From Candidatus Omnitrophota bacterium (GTDB lineage: Bacteria; Omnitrophota; Gorgyraeia; Gygaellales; Profunditerraquicolaceae), in assembly GCA_020052635.1 (NCBI GenBank), contig JAGVOR010000162.1, positions 1 to 12,136 of the forward strand: a stretch of DNA of 12,136 nt, read 5' to 3'. How positions within the stretch are numbered: the stretch's first letter is position 1; each line of letters opens with the position of its first letter. The notes beneath the pieces are model-generated. The model did no database searches. It saw nothing but the letters and a program-made list of their open reading frames with translations, and was not told the origin of the DNA. Shown here piece after piece: positions 1 through 7,261 of the stretch. Made by a program: the position numbers and the translations under genes.

Positions 1-215
1 TAATCAAAAATACGGATACAGCAATCCGCCAGCTCTTCAGCCAGCGCACCCTGGTCCTGGCGGTTACGCATTGCCTCCAGGGCTTCGGATAGCTCCGAGT
101 GCATCAGCGCAATCAGTTCTCCGTCATTGCGCGGCTCATCCCACCACCCCTTAACCTTGGCCACCCGGTGGCACTCTTGAATCAAATTATTTACTGTCGG
201 CTGTTTCTTAGGCAT
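1..215 (-). CDS. MazG-like nucleotide pyrophosphohydrolase (N-terminal part, cut by window edge)
   Basis: The first 71 codons of a gene that continues past base 1. The translation starts MPKKQPTVNNLIQECHRVAK and then reads GWWDEPRNDGELIALMHSELSEA and AEELADCCIRIFD (given here in fragments). A GE.IALMHSELSEALEA helix followed by an EELAD segment is the metal-binding acidic pattern of the MazG/all-alpha NTP pyrophosphohydrolase superfamily. These enzymes hydrolyse (d)NTPs to NMP and pyrophosphate, usually as house-cleaning enzymes. The ATG at 213-215 lies 3 bp after the stop of the upstream lipoprotein gene, and an AAGGAA Shine-Dalgarno lies in that gene's last codons, so it is the fourth gene of the GH1-patatin operon. 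The substrate cannot be told. The family call is fairly secure; whether the C-terminus is intact is not visible. Confidence 0.8.
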   Translation of the reverse strand, partial: MPKKQPTVNNLIQECHRVAKVKGWWDEPRNDGELIALMHSELSEALEAMRNRQDQGALAEELADCCIRIFD

Positions 216-218
216 CGG

Positions 219-680
219 TTATTCCTTTTTGGCTTTCGGGTTAATTAACTCATGCAAACCGGCAAAGATCCTTCCGGCAATCTCTTCTTGCGCATAAAGA
301 CTAGGGCTGGATACCTCAACCAAAGTAGCCCCATCAGCCTGGACGGTAAAAAATATTCCCACCGGAGTAGTATCGACAGCTGACAGATATAGGGCGATCA
401 TTTTTTGCTGGCTATCCTGGGCGTAAATATAGGGCTTTTCAGCTTCCTGATTATCCTCTTGAATAATCTTCTGATTTAGCACTTCTTTAACTCTAGCGTA
501 ACAACGGTTATGGTCCAGGGCAAAAGATTGCTTTAAGGAATTTACCCGCTCATCCTCCAAAACCTTAGTGGACACGCCGATAAAACCTTTCCCGGCTTCT
601 TTCAGGCCGGCACATCCGGCGCAAATTGCTAACCCTAAAATACCGATCGCCGTTAACGGAAAATAACTTGAGCACTTCAT
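219..680 (-). CDS. Putative lipoprotein of unknown function
   Basis: Encodes 153 residues. The N-terminus is a short signal peptide: MKCSS, then hydrophobic residues 8-20, then LAICAGC. Cys23 in the AGC context is the likely lipidated residue, although position -3 is Cys rather than Leu/Val, so the lipobox is imperfect. The mature part has no recognised catalytic motif. It shows a LKEAGKGF segment just after the Cys, a central YIYAQD....MIALYLS strand-like region, a DTTPVGIFF turn and a C-terminal VEVSSPS...EEIAGRIFAGL segment. The alternating alpha/beta pattern resembles small periplasmic DUF3568-like lipoproteins, but I cannot confirm membership. A GGGGG-rich Shine-Dalgarno about 8 nt upstream supports the ATG at 680. 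It sits 41 bp downstream of the patatin fusion gene and 3 bp before the MazG-like gene, so it is probably co-transcribed with both. Confidence 0.75.
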   Translation of the reverse strand: MKCSSYFPLTAIGILGLAICAGCAGLKEAGKGFIGVSTKVLEDERVNSLKQSFALDHNRCYARVKEVLNQKIIQEDNQEAEKPYIYAQDSQQKMIALYLSAVDTTPVGIFFTVQADGATLVEVSSPSLYAQEEIAGRIFAGLHELINPKAKKE

Positions 681-721
681 GATCGTTTCCCCCTTTAAAG
701 ATAAAATTAAATTCGGCCTAA

Positions 722-2734
722 CTATTCATTAACCAGCTGCCTGATTTGATCCAGATGCCTGCGCGCCTCTTCTTCTCCGCGCCGGGCAAATTCATCCGCT
801 TTATGCAGGTCCAGCCAAAATAACCCTTGGGTATCCGGATGTAAAACCACATCCGCCAGTTCCGACTCTCTTCTGGCTACTTCCGATTGCAGTATTTCTA
901 CGCTGCTAAAAATAATATTTACAATATTTAAGTTAAAAATGCTCTTAATCCGGGCGAATAAACCCCGGGGCTGGGAAGTTTGGGCATCTAAAGCAACGCC
1001 TAAAGCCGCTGACTCTTTGAGCTTTTTTAACTGTTTTAAGATATCTTCCCGGGAAGGAGTCACGTTTACCGCAATAATTTTTCTTACCCCCATCTGCATC
1101 AGAGGCTCCGTGGGTAAGGGATAAGTCACTCCTCCGTCAAAAAGTATCTCCTCCTTGAATTTAAAAGGGGTAAATACCCCCGGCATCGAACAACTAGCCA
1201 TTATAGCATCAACCAACGGCCCTTTATCTAAAATTTTCGGCTCTTTTTTATGCACATCACTGGCAATCACCTTAAGCGGCAGCTTGACATCATAAAAAGT
1301 TTTATCCTTAAAATGCTTCTTTAAAAACCGGTACAATTTATTCCCTTTGATAAAACCCAAGCGCGGAAAAGTTATGTCGATTAGACCCCAGATACTCTTA
1401 GGCTCTTTAAATTCCCGGGTAATTTCTAAGATCTCCGCGCTGCTTTTGCCTATCGCCCAAAGACTGGCAATCAATGAGCCGATACTGGAACCGACAATAA
1501 TATCCACGGGGATATTTTCTTCTTCGATGACCTTCAGCACCCCCACGTGGCAGAATCCGTAACCTACCCCGACCCCCAAAACTAACCCGACTAAACAGTC
1601 ACCCATCTGGCGGGCGATTCGTCTCACCGCTTTAGAATATTCGGAATCCGGTTGATCGATAATCAGGCGGGCGGGAGCATTGAATTCGATCTTGGGAATG
1701 GTAGCAAACACATCCTGGCCCAGAATTTCCAGTTGATCACCGTGCTCAATTTTAGACAGCTTATATTCATTGATAATTGTTTTAATCTTCCCCGGGTCGA
1801 AATTAAACTCTGCAATCAAACGGTTAATCAGGTTATTGGTGCGCTTTAAATCGCAAGGATCCGGGCTGGTTAAAATATGAATAAAATCGCTTTGATTAAG
1901 CATACTGATGATCGAACGGTCCATCTCTGCCGGCAAATCCAGAAGAATATAATGATAGTCATTGACCAGAATGCTTAAAATTTCAATTAACCTTTTCAGG
2001 CAGGCATCATTATCCTCCTCATAATAAAAACAAAATAGGTCGATCCCAAAATTGCTTTGCATCGCAAAATCTTTAGGCAAAGCATAAATATCGGCCGCGG
2101 CGGATAAATCAAAAATAGGCGGCTGATCGATCCCTAATTTTTGCGGCAGAGTATGCGTTTTCCCTCTCGGCAGGATATCCAGGATAATCACCGATTTATG
2201 CGTTTCCCGATTCAGGCTTAAAGCAAGATTTAAGGTATAAACGGTTTTCCCGGCTTGGGCGTAAGAGCTGAAGACAGAAATCACCGTACTCTCAAAAATC
2301 TTTTTCTGGTGGATATCTTTACGCTTGAGCCGGCGGCTCAAAGAACGGCTTAAATCAATCGCCAGGCGCGGAATACTCTGCAGGAGGCTATCAAAATCAT
2401 CTTTTTTAATCTCCAGGACCGCGCAATCATTGATCGCTGCGCTGGTTACCGAATGCGGCTCATTGGTCAACAAAGAGATGATACCGAAATACTTACCCCG
2501 GTGCAAATATTCCAAAATCAGCGGATTTGCGGATTTATCCTTAGTATAAATCTGTACCCGGCCGGATAAGATACAATAAAAGGCGCTGGGGGCAGAGCCT
2601 TCTTCATAGATCGTCTGGCCTTTGCGGTACTCCACAATCTGGCTCTTGGCATCAATAACCGCAAGCTCTTTTTTGTTCAGGCCGGAAAAAAAAGGCAAGC
2701 CTTTGATAATAAACTCTTTGTCTTTGGGGTTCAT
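722..2734 (-). CDS. cNMP-binding-like / ParA-MinD-like / patatin phospholipase fusion protein
   Basis: A 670-residue protein with three domains. Residues about 8-135 form a CRP-type cyclic-nucleotide-binding fold, but the phosphate-binding cassette reads FGI (83-85) and PHS (93-95) where cAMP binders have FGE and PR. Residues about 150-375 resemble a ParA/MinD ATPase: a P-loop ending AGKT (161-164), a Walker-B-like YILLDLP with Asp266 and a C-terminal IPKIEFNAP segment. The signature first Lys of the deviant Walker A is Tyr158. Residues about 382-665 form a patatin-like serine hydrolase: glycine-rich oxyanion loop GVGVGYG (387-393, Tyr where Arg/Lys is usual), nucleophile Ser417 in GSSIG, and Asp533 in DGG. 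The order recalls the NTE/lysophospholipase family, which has cNMP domains before patatin. Its ATG directly follows the TAG of the GH1 gene. Lipid hydrolysis is likely; the substrate is unknown. No transmembrane segment is evident. Confidence 0.88.
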   Translation of the reverse strand: MNPKDKEFIIKGLPFFSGLNKKELAVIDAKSQIVEYRKGQTIYEEGSAPSAFYCILSGRVQIYTKDKSANPLILEYLHRGKYFGIISLLTNEPHSVTSAAINDCAVLEIKKDDFDSLLQSIPRLAIDLSRSLSRRLKRKDIHQKKIFESTVISVFSSYAQAGKTVYTLNLALSLNRETHKSVIILDILPRGKTHTLPQKLGIDQPPIFDLSAAADIYALPKDFAMQSNFGIDLFCFYYEEDNDACLKRLIEILSILVNDYHYILLDLPAEMDRSIISMLNQSDFIHILTSPDPCDLKRTNNLINRLIAEFNFDPGKIKTIINEYKLSKIEHGDQLEILGQDVFATIPKIEFNAPARLIIDQPDSEYSKAVRRIARQMGDCLVGLVLGVGVGYGFCHVGVLKVIEEENIPVDIIVGSSIGSLIASLWAIGKSSAEILEITREFKEPKSIWGLIDITFPRLGFIKGNKLYRFLKKHFKDKTFYDVKLPLKVIASDVHKKEPKILDKGPLVDAIMASCSMPGVFTPFKFKEEILFDGGVTYPLPTEPLMQMGVRKIIAVNVTPSREDILKQLKKLKESAALGVALDAQTSQPRGLFARIKSIFNLNIVNIIFSSVEILQSEVARRESELADVVLHPDTQGLFWLDLHKADEFARRGEEEARRHLDQIRQLVNE

Positions 2735-3952
2735 CTAAATTCCGTTATTTTTTATCACGGCGGCCAATTTTACGGCGCTTTCCCGTACCGTGCGCTTAAA
2801 ATTCCGGTAATCCACTCCTACCAGCCCAAAACACGGGGTAAATCCTTTGTCCCATTCGAAATTATCGATCAACGACCAATAGATATACCCCCAAATCTCT
2901 ATTCCCTCGGCTAGGGCCCGATGCAGCTGCTCTAAATGTTGCCGGATGTAATCCCACCTTAAATCATCATTATCGGTACAGATGCCATTCTCGGTGATCA
3001 AGACCGCTAAACCGTACCGCTTGAGCCTCAACAGCAGTTTATACAGGCCTTGCGGATAAATATCCCAGCCCAGGGAATTTTTAGGCAGCGGAAAGTGGTT
3101 GTCCTGACAGGTTTGGGCCAACAGATCGGCTAGCTTCCAGCTTTTTACATCGACCAGATTACGGCTGTAATAATTGACCCCGATATAATCCAGGGTTTTT
3201 TTACGTAAGACCTTTTCGATAAAATAAAAATTATATAATTTATTCCGTAAATACGCGGCGAGTTTATTTCTGAAGTTCGCTCGGCAAATCTCAAAAGCCT
3301 GTAAATTAGCGGCGATACTGACCATCGGCCGGGATAAAGCTTGCTGACGGTAGATGCGATGAATAATCCGGTAAGCCTTGATATGCGTTTCGGCTAAATT
3401 CAGGGTTACCTTGACCGTTTTCAATAATGAACGCTCCTGCGGAGGCCAAACTCCCAGAAAATAAGCATGTGATGAATAGACCAGCGGCTCATTAATCGTC
3501 ACCCAGAATCTTACATCCTGAGCTAATTCCCCGACGATCCTTTCGACAAAGCGCAGGAAATATTTATTTAAATTAAATTTTGTCCATCCCCCTTTTTGGC
3601 TAAACCATGCGGGATTAGTAAAATGATGCAGGGTGACCACCGGCTCAAGGCCTTTGCTTTTTAAATCAGCAATCACCTGACGGTAATGCTGGATCGCTTC
3701 AAGGGAAAAATTACCCTCCTGGGGCTCAATCCGGCTCCATTCGATGGAAAACCGGTGGCAATTATGATTAAGCTGTTTGGCGAGATCAAAGTCTTGCGCG
3801 TAAAGCTCATAATGTTTACAGGCTGCCCCTGAAGCCACTTTCACGCAACGGCGCTCTTCAGCTTGCCACCAATCGTTATGTACATTTGCTCCCTCAACCT
3901 GATGCGCGGCAGTTGAAGCACCCCAGAAAAACCCTTGCGGAAATTTTTTCAT
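2735..3952 (-). CDS. Glycoside hydrolase family 1 beta-glycosidase
   Basis: Encodes 405 residues of a GH1 TIM barrel, which cleaves beta-linked glucosides or galactosides with retention. Diagnostic motifs are FFWGASTAAHQVEG (8-21), HRFSIEWSRIEP (66-77), TINEP with acid/base Glu155, NYYSR (260-264), ITENG with nucleophile Glu321, and YWSLIDNFEW (358-367). It is somewhat shorter than the usual 440-480 residues, but no catalytic motif is missing. There is no signal peptide, so it is probably cytoplasmic. No Shine-Dalgarno precedes the ATG at 3952. Instead a perfect TATAAT ends 9 nt before it, so the mRNA probably has almost no leader. It is the first gene of an operon with the patatin fusion, whose start touches its stop (TAGATG). 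The natural substrate cannot be read from sequence; the neighbours do not suggest a sugar pathway. Confidence 0.93.
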   Translation of the reverse strand: MKKFPQGFFWGASTAAHQVEGANVHNDWWQAEERRCVKVASGAACKHYELYAQDFDLAKQLNHNCHRFSIEWSRIEPQEGNFSLEAIQHYRQVIADLKSKGLEPVVTLHHFTNPAWFSQKGGWTKFNLNKYFLRFVERIVGELAQDVRFWVTINEPLVYSSHAYFLGVWPPQERSLLKTVKVTLNLAETHIKAYRIIHRIYRQQALSRPMVSIAANLQAFEICRANFRNKLAAYLRNKLYNFYFIEKVLRKKTLDYIGVNYYSRNLVDVKSWKLADLLAQTCQDNHFPLPKNSLGWDIYPQGLYKLLLRLKRYGLAVLITENGICTDNDDLRWDYIRQHLEQLHRALAEGIEIWGYIYWSLIDNFEWDKGFTPCFGLVGVDYRNFKRTVRESAVKLAAVIKNNGI

Positions 3953-3960
3953 ATGCGTTT

Positions 3961-3990
3961 ATTATATCACCGGAAAAAAGAAAATCCCAA
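3961..3990 (-). promoter_or_regulatory. Predicted sigma70-type promoter of the GH1 operon, near-leaderless
   Basis: On the minus strand, TTGGGA (3985-3990) is followed after 18 bp by a perfect TATAAT (3961-3966). The usual start point 7 nt after the -10 falls 1-2 nt before the GH1 ATG at 3952. The -35 lies inside the stem of the upstream gene's terminator. No ribosome-binding site is visible, which agrees with a leaderless message. The start site is a prediction. Confidence 0.6.
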
Positions 3991-4013
3991 CATTAAATGC
4001 CGGGATTTTCTTT
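3974..4013 (-). terminator. Intrinsic terminator after the peptidoglycan-binding lipoprotein gene
   Basis: A perfect 12-bp inverted repeat (AAAGAAAATCCC / GGGATTTTCTTT; arms 4002-4013 and 3977-3988) has a 13-nt loop that can add CAT/ATG pairs. On the minus strand it is followed by a run of six T. It begins 28 bp after the stop of the gene at 4041-4487 and would end that transcript before the GH1 operon starts. Confidence 0.85.
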
Positions 4014-4040
4014 AAAACGATGCTTGACTAAAATTTTGGA

Positions 4041-4487
4041 TTATCTTTTAACCGGCTCAATAACCGGATTGAGGTATTTAACCAGCACCTCCCAGGTTCT
4101 GGGGCCAACTTTGCCGTCTATCTTTAACCCGTTGGCTTTCTGAAAATCCTCAATCGCCTTTTTGCTTTTAGGCCCGATCTTGCCGTCAATATTGCCCACA
4201 TAGAAACCTGCGTTCTTTAAAGCCGTCTGGATCTCGATTGCCCCAGGCTTATAAGGACCCGCAGGAGGCAAAGGCAGGGCTTCTTTAGCCGCTACCGGGG
4301 CATTAACAGTAGTCACCATTTTAGTTTCCGCGGGCTTCATCTCCGGGGCTGTCTGAATCGGGCCGCCCACGGCACCTAATGATTCCATCGTAATTGGCTG
4401 TAATTCTTCCATCTCCGCTTTCTTACCGCAACCGGATAAAGCCGCTAAAACTAAAACCACTGCCGCCAAGCTCAAGAACTTCTTCAT
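4041..4487 (-). CDS. Lipoprotein with C-terminal peptidoglycan-binding domain
   Basis: Encodes 148 residues from the ATG at 4485-4487. This start is preferred over an in-frame upstream ATG at 4532 because AGAGGAGA lies 6 nt before it and it begins a proper signal peptide: MKKF, hydrophobic residues 5-16, then lipobox LSGC with Cys20 as the acylated residue. Residues about 22-80 are a low-complexity Pro/Ala/Glu linker. Residues about 80-140 match a PG_binding_1 domain: IQTALKNAGFYVGNIDGKIG followed by AIEDFQKANGL and DGKVGPRTW. Such domains bind the peptide part of peptidoglycan. There is no hydrolase domain, so it may tether the membrane to the wall or act as a wall-binding scaffold. It has its own promoter and terminator and so is probably monocistronic. 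Confidence 0.88.
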   Translation of the reverse strand: MKKFLSLAAVVLVLAALSGCGKKAEMEELQPITMESLGAVGGPIQTAPEMKPAETKMVTTVNAPVAAKEALPLPPAGPYKPGAIEIQTALKNAGFYVGNIDGKIGPKSKKAIEDFQKANGLKIDGKVGPRTWEVLVKYLNPVIEPVKR

Positions 4488-4492
4488 ACGAA

Positions 4493-4500
4493 TCTCCTCT
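4493..4500 (-). promoter_or_regulatory. Ribosome-binding site that fixes the start of the lipoprotein gene
   Basis: AGAGGAGA on the minus strand lies at ideal spacing before the ATG at 4487. The upstream in-frame ATG (4532) has only AGAGG two bases away, too close to serve, and would bury the signal peptide behind 15 charged or polar residues. Confidence 0.8.
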
Positions 4501-4617
4501 CTACAATTATTAATAACTAAACTAACGGTCATAACCTCTGGTTTTTGGAAATTATCGGGATGTATTCACCTCCCTGCCGGCGTAACACTGCGTAGTTTAA
4601 GAAGCTAACTGATATCA

Positions 4618-4646
4618 ATTTTAGCAAAATCCCCCGGACAAATCAA
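4618..4646 (-). promoter_or_regulatory. Predicted sigma70-type promoter of the PG-binding lipoprotein gene
   Basis: TTGATT (4641-4646), a 17-bp spacer and TAAAAT (4618-4623), with an extended -10 TGC just before it. The predicted start near 4611 leaves a leader of about 124 nt before the ATG at 4487. It lies in the gap after the MFS gene, where I see no terminator, so read-through from the mnmA block is also possible. Confidence 0.55.
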
Positions 4647-4663
4647 ACAAAATTTAATTCTAT

Positions 4664-5857
4664 TTACAGCTCCCTAAGCCCGGGAAAAATAAAATTAATC
4701 AGGGTAAATAGCGCCGCACAAACTACACCGCAGATGAATAAGGCGCTGGAAACCCCCCAGGATTGCGCTAAGATGCCGGAAATCAAATTCCCGAAAGGGA
4801 CCATCCCGGCAAAAGTAATCATAAATAAACTCATGACCCTGCCGCGAAAAGCATCCGGCACATTAATCTGCAGTAAGGTATTCACCAGCGCTACCGGAAT
4901 GACGCTTGAGCTGCCGACTAAAATTAAAGCGATGATCGATAAAAAATAATTCTTTGATAATGAAAAAAGGATCAGCGAGGCCGCAAACAAAAATACCGAC
5001 CAAACCAGAAATTTACCTTTAAATTTACAATCTCCTAGCCTGGCCAAACCCAAAGCTCCCGCTAAAGCGCCCAGCCCGGAACTGGACATCAGCCATCCCA
5101 ACCCCTCTAAACCTACCCCCAGGACATGGCTGGCAAAAACCGGCATCAGGATAATATAAGAAACTCCGAAGATGCTCATCGCCCCGACTACGCTCATTAA
5201 AGCCAAAATAACGGGTTTACCGCTGACGAAAACTAACCCGGCCTTAATGTCTTTGAAGGCCGAATTATTATTGCCGCTGGCGGCGTGATTGAATTTAATA
5301 TAAAATAACGCGATAAGCACCGCCAGAAAGCTAGCGGCATTCAAATAAAAACACCCGCTCATCCCGATCACCGCCACGAGAATCCCGGCGATTGCCGGGC
5401 CGATAATCCGCGAAGAATTAAAAGCTACGGAATTTAAGGCAATGGCATTGAAAAGATGGTTCTTGCCCACCAGTTCCACCACGATGGATTGCCTGGCCGG
5501 GGCATCAAAGGCCATAATCACTCCGTTGCATAAGGCAATCAACATAATTTGCCAGGGAGTAATCAGCCGGCTTTGGGTCAAAACCGCCAGCAAAAGAGCC
5601 AGGAACATAAATGCCCCCTGGGTACAAATCAGGATGTTTCTTTTATTCTTCCTGTCCGCCAGCACCCCCCCGAATACGGAAAGAATAAATATCGGAATCG
5701 TCGCTAAAAACCCGACCACCCCCAGCAAAAAAGAAGAGTTGGTCAGCTGAAATACCAACCAGCCCTGCGCCACGGTTTGAATCCAGGTACCGACCAAAGA
5801 TACAAACATCCCCAGCCAATAAAAACGGAAATATTTAACTTTTAAGGAGGAAAACAT
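4664..5857 (-). CDS. MFS transporter (MFS_3/EntS-like exporter group)
   Basis: Encodes 397 residues dominated by hydrophobic helices, consistent with about 12 transmembrane segments of the major facilitator superfamily. Loop 2-3 carries the MFS signature GGVLADRKNKRN (63-74). DAPARQS (118-124) and NSSRIIGPAIAG (147-158) are typical of the MFS_3 group, which includes the enterobactin exporter EntS and macrolide-efflux-like proteins. A second-half loop, FRGRVMSLF, matches the related motif before helix 11. It is probably a proton-driven exporter; the substrate is unknown. The ATG at 5857 is 15 bp after the YqeY stop and has only a weak ribosome site (AAAG adjacent), so it may depend on translational coupling. 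It is the last gene of the mnmA block. No siderophore or drug gene is nearby to suggest a cargo. Confidence 0.88.
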   Translation of the reverse strand: MFSSLKVKYFRFYWLGMFVSLVGTWIQTVAQGWLVFQLTNSSFLLGVVGFLATIPIFILSVFGGVLADRKNKRNILICTQGAFMFLALLLAVLTQSRLITPWQIMLIALCNGVIMAFDAPARQSIVVELVGKNHLFNAIALNSVAFNSSRIIGPAIAGILVAVIGMSGCFYLNAASFLAVLIALFYIKFNHAASGNNNSAFKDIKAGLVFVSGKPVILALMSVVGAMSIFGVSYIILMPVFASHVLGVGLEGLGWLMSSSGLGALAGALGLARLGDCKFKGKFLVWSVFLFAASLILFSLSKNYFLSIIALILVGSSSVIPVALVNTLLQINVPDAFRGRVMSLFMITFAGMVPFGNLISGILAQSWGVSSALFICGVVCAALFTLINFIFPGLREL

Positions 5858-5872
5858 CTTTAAAAAATAATT

Positions 5873-6325
5873 TTAGGCAGGCGGGCTCAACCTTTGCCTT
5901 ACCAGATCACTGACCAATCTTCCGTCAGCCTGGCCAGCGATTTTGACGGTTAATTCTTTCATCAGGCGGCCCATATCTTTCATCCCGCTTGCGCCGGTTG
6001 AGGCAACCGCTTCTTCAATCAAAGCCTTTATTTTATCCTCGGATAATTCCGCCGGTAAATAGCTTTTAAGAATATTAAGCTCCCGGGTTTCTTTTTCCGC
6101 GGCTTCCAGCCTTCCGCCGCCGGTAAACTGGGCGATGGAATCCTGGTGTTGCTTGACCTGCTTTTTAATCACGGCAATAACTTCCGTATCATCAAGCTGA
6201 TCCTTCTTTTTAGCGGTAGCCTGATTCAGCATATCCGCGCGTAAAAAACTTAAAACCGAGCTTTTTAAAGTATCCCGGGCCTTCATTGCCTCTTTGTAAT
6301 CGCTAAAAATTTTTTCTGTCAGCAT
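5873..6325 (-). CDS. GatB/YqeY domain-containing protein
   Basis: Encodes 150 residues, the normal size of the stand-alone YqeY family. Conserved segments are the helical start KEAMKARDTLKSSVLSFLRA (11-30), the middle FTGGGRLEAAEKE...LKSYLP (67-91) and the C-terminal DMGRLMKEL (117-125) with GQADGRLVSDLVRQRL (131-146). The C-terminal part is homologous to the tail domain of the GatB subunit of tRNA-dependent amidotransferase, which contacts tRNA. The stand-alone protein has no firmly established function. A good Shine-Dalgarno (AAGGAAG) lies about 5 nt before the ATG at 6325. In many bacteria yqeY sits beside rpsU; here it lies between a sugar kinase and a transporter, 27 bp after the kinase stop. 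Confidence 0.93.
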   Translation of the reverse strand: MLTEKIFSDYKEAMKARDTLKSSVLSFLRADMLNQATAKKKDQLDDTEVIAVIKKQVKQHQDSIAQFTGGGRLEAAEKETRELNILKSYLPAELSEDKIKALIEEAVASTGASGMKDMGRLMKELTVKIAGQADGRLVSDLVRQRLSPPA

Positions 6326-6352
6326 CGCGGCTTCCTTTCATCTGGGTAAAAA

Positions 6353-7252
6353 TTAAAAAACAAAACAGTCTTTAAACTTGGCTAAGCGTCTTTCTAAATC
6401 ATGGCGGATCAGCTTGCTCGTCCGGCAGAGACCGAACTCCTCGACGTTAAAAGAAGCGGCTACCGTGCCGTAAGCCAGGGCCTTTTTTATCGCCTGCGGG
6501 GTAACTTTCGGCACCCCGGATAAATACCCCATAAACCCGCCGGCAAAGGTATCTCCGGCTCCGGTGGGATCAACCACTTTTTCTACCGGATAAGCGGGGA
6601 GAGAAAAAATAAATTTTTTACTATAAAATAACACCCCATGCTCCCCTTTTTTAATCAGTACCATCCTGGGCCCGAAAGCAGATAAGTTTTTAGCAGCCTT
6701 AATTAAGTTATGTTCTCCGCTTAGAGCCCGGGCCTCCTGGTCATTGGCCACATAAATATCGATTTTTCTAAGCAACCTGATCAACGCTTTAGGCTTGGTA
6801 TTAATCCAGTAGTTCATACTATCTAAACCCACCAGCTTTGGTGAACGCATCTGCGCTAGCAGGTTTTTCTGGATTTCCGGATCGACATTAGCCAAGAAAA
6901 TATTCGCGATATCGCGCTGCCTTGACGAAACCTGCGGCTTAAATACCGATAACACCCCCAGCTGGGTATTCAAAGTAAGCGCAGAATTCAAATCCCCCCG
7001 GTATTCGCCTTCCCAACGAAATGTTTTACCCGCATCGACCACCAAAGAAGCAAGATTTAAACCCTTCCCTCTTAAGAAAGCGATATGCTTTTGCGGGAAA
7101 TCGCTGCCAACAATTGCAATCAGATTAACCCCGGTAAAAAGCCTGGCTGCCATTGAAAAATGCGCCGCCGAACCTCCTAACAATTCCTGACGCCTGCCAA
7201 AAGGCGTTTTGACGCTGTCTAACGCCACTGTCCCTAAGACGATAATGCTCAT
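6353..7252 (-). CDS. PfkB-family carbohydrate/nucleoside kinase
   Basis: Encodes 299 residues of the ribokinase-like fold. Visible signatures are the N-terminal VLGTVALD strand, substrate-side GGSAAHFS (26-33), NDQEARALSG (170-179) and the PfkB signature DPTGAGDTFAGGF (228-240), in which Asp234 is the catalytic base and the GAG forms the anion hole. The protein phosphorylates a sugar or nucleoside with ATP. The N-terminal KTPFG followed by LGGSA and GKTFRWEGEY is typical of a distinct sub-group seen in deltaproteobacterial and candidate-phylum genomes, whose substrate is not known to me. AAGGAG five nt before the ATG supports the start. It begins 9 bp after the uppP stop, so it is part of the same transcript. 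Nothing in the neighbourhood identifies the substrate. Confidence 0.92.
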   Translation of the reverse strand: MSIIVLGTVALDSVKTPFGRRQELLGGSAAHFSMAARLFTGVNLIAIVGSDFPQKHIAFLRGKGLNLASLVVDAGKTFRWEGEYRGDLNSALTLNTQLGVLSVFKPQVSSRQRDIANIFLANVDPEIQKNLLAQMRSPKLVGLDSMNYWINTKPKALIRLLRKIDIYVANDQEARALSGEHNLIKAAKNLSAFGPRMVLIKKGEHGVLFYSKKFIFSLPAYPVEKVVDPTGAGDTFAGGFMGYLSGVPKVTPQAIKKALAYGTVAASFNVEEFGLCRTSKLIRHDLERRLAKFKDCFVF

Positions 7253-7261
7253 ATAGCTCCT

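Noticed and set aside
4488..4532. Upstream ATG of the PG-binding lipoprotein
   Set aside because: It has poor ribosome-site spacing and would put charged or polar residues ahead of a clear signal peptide.
4664..5857. Calling the MFS gene a siderophore or drug exporter
   Set aside because: Only family-level motifs are present and no biosynthetic or resistance genes are adjacent.
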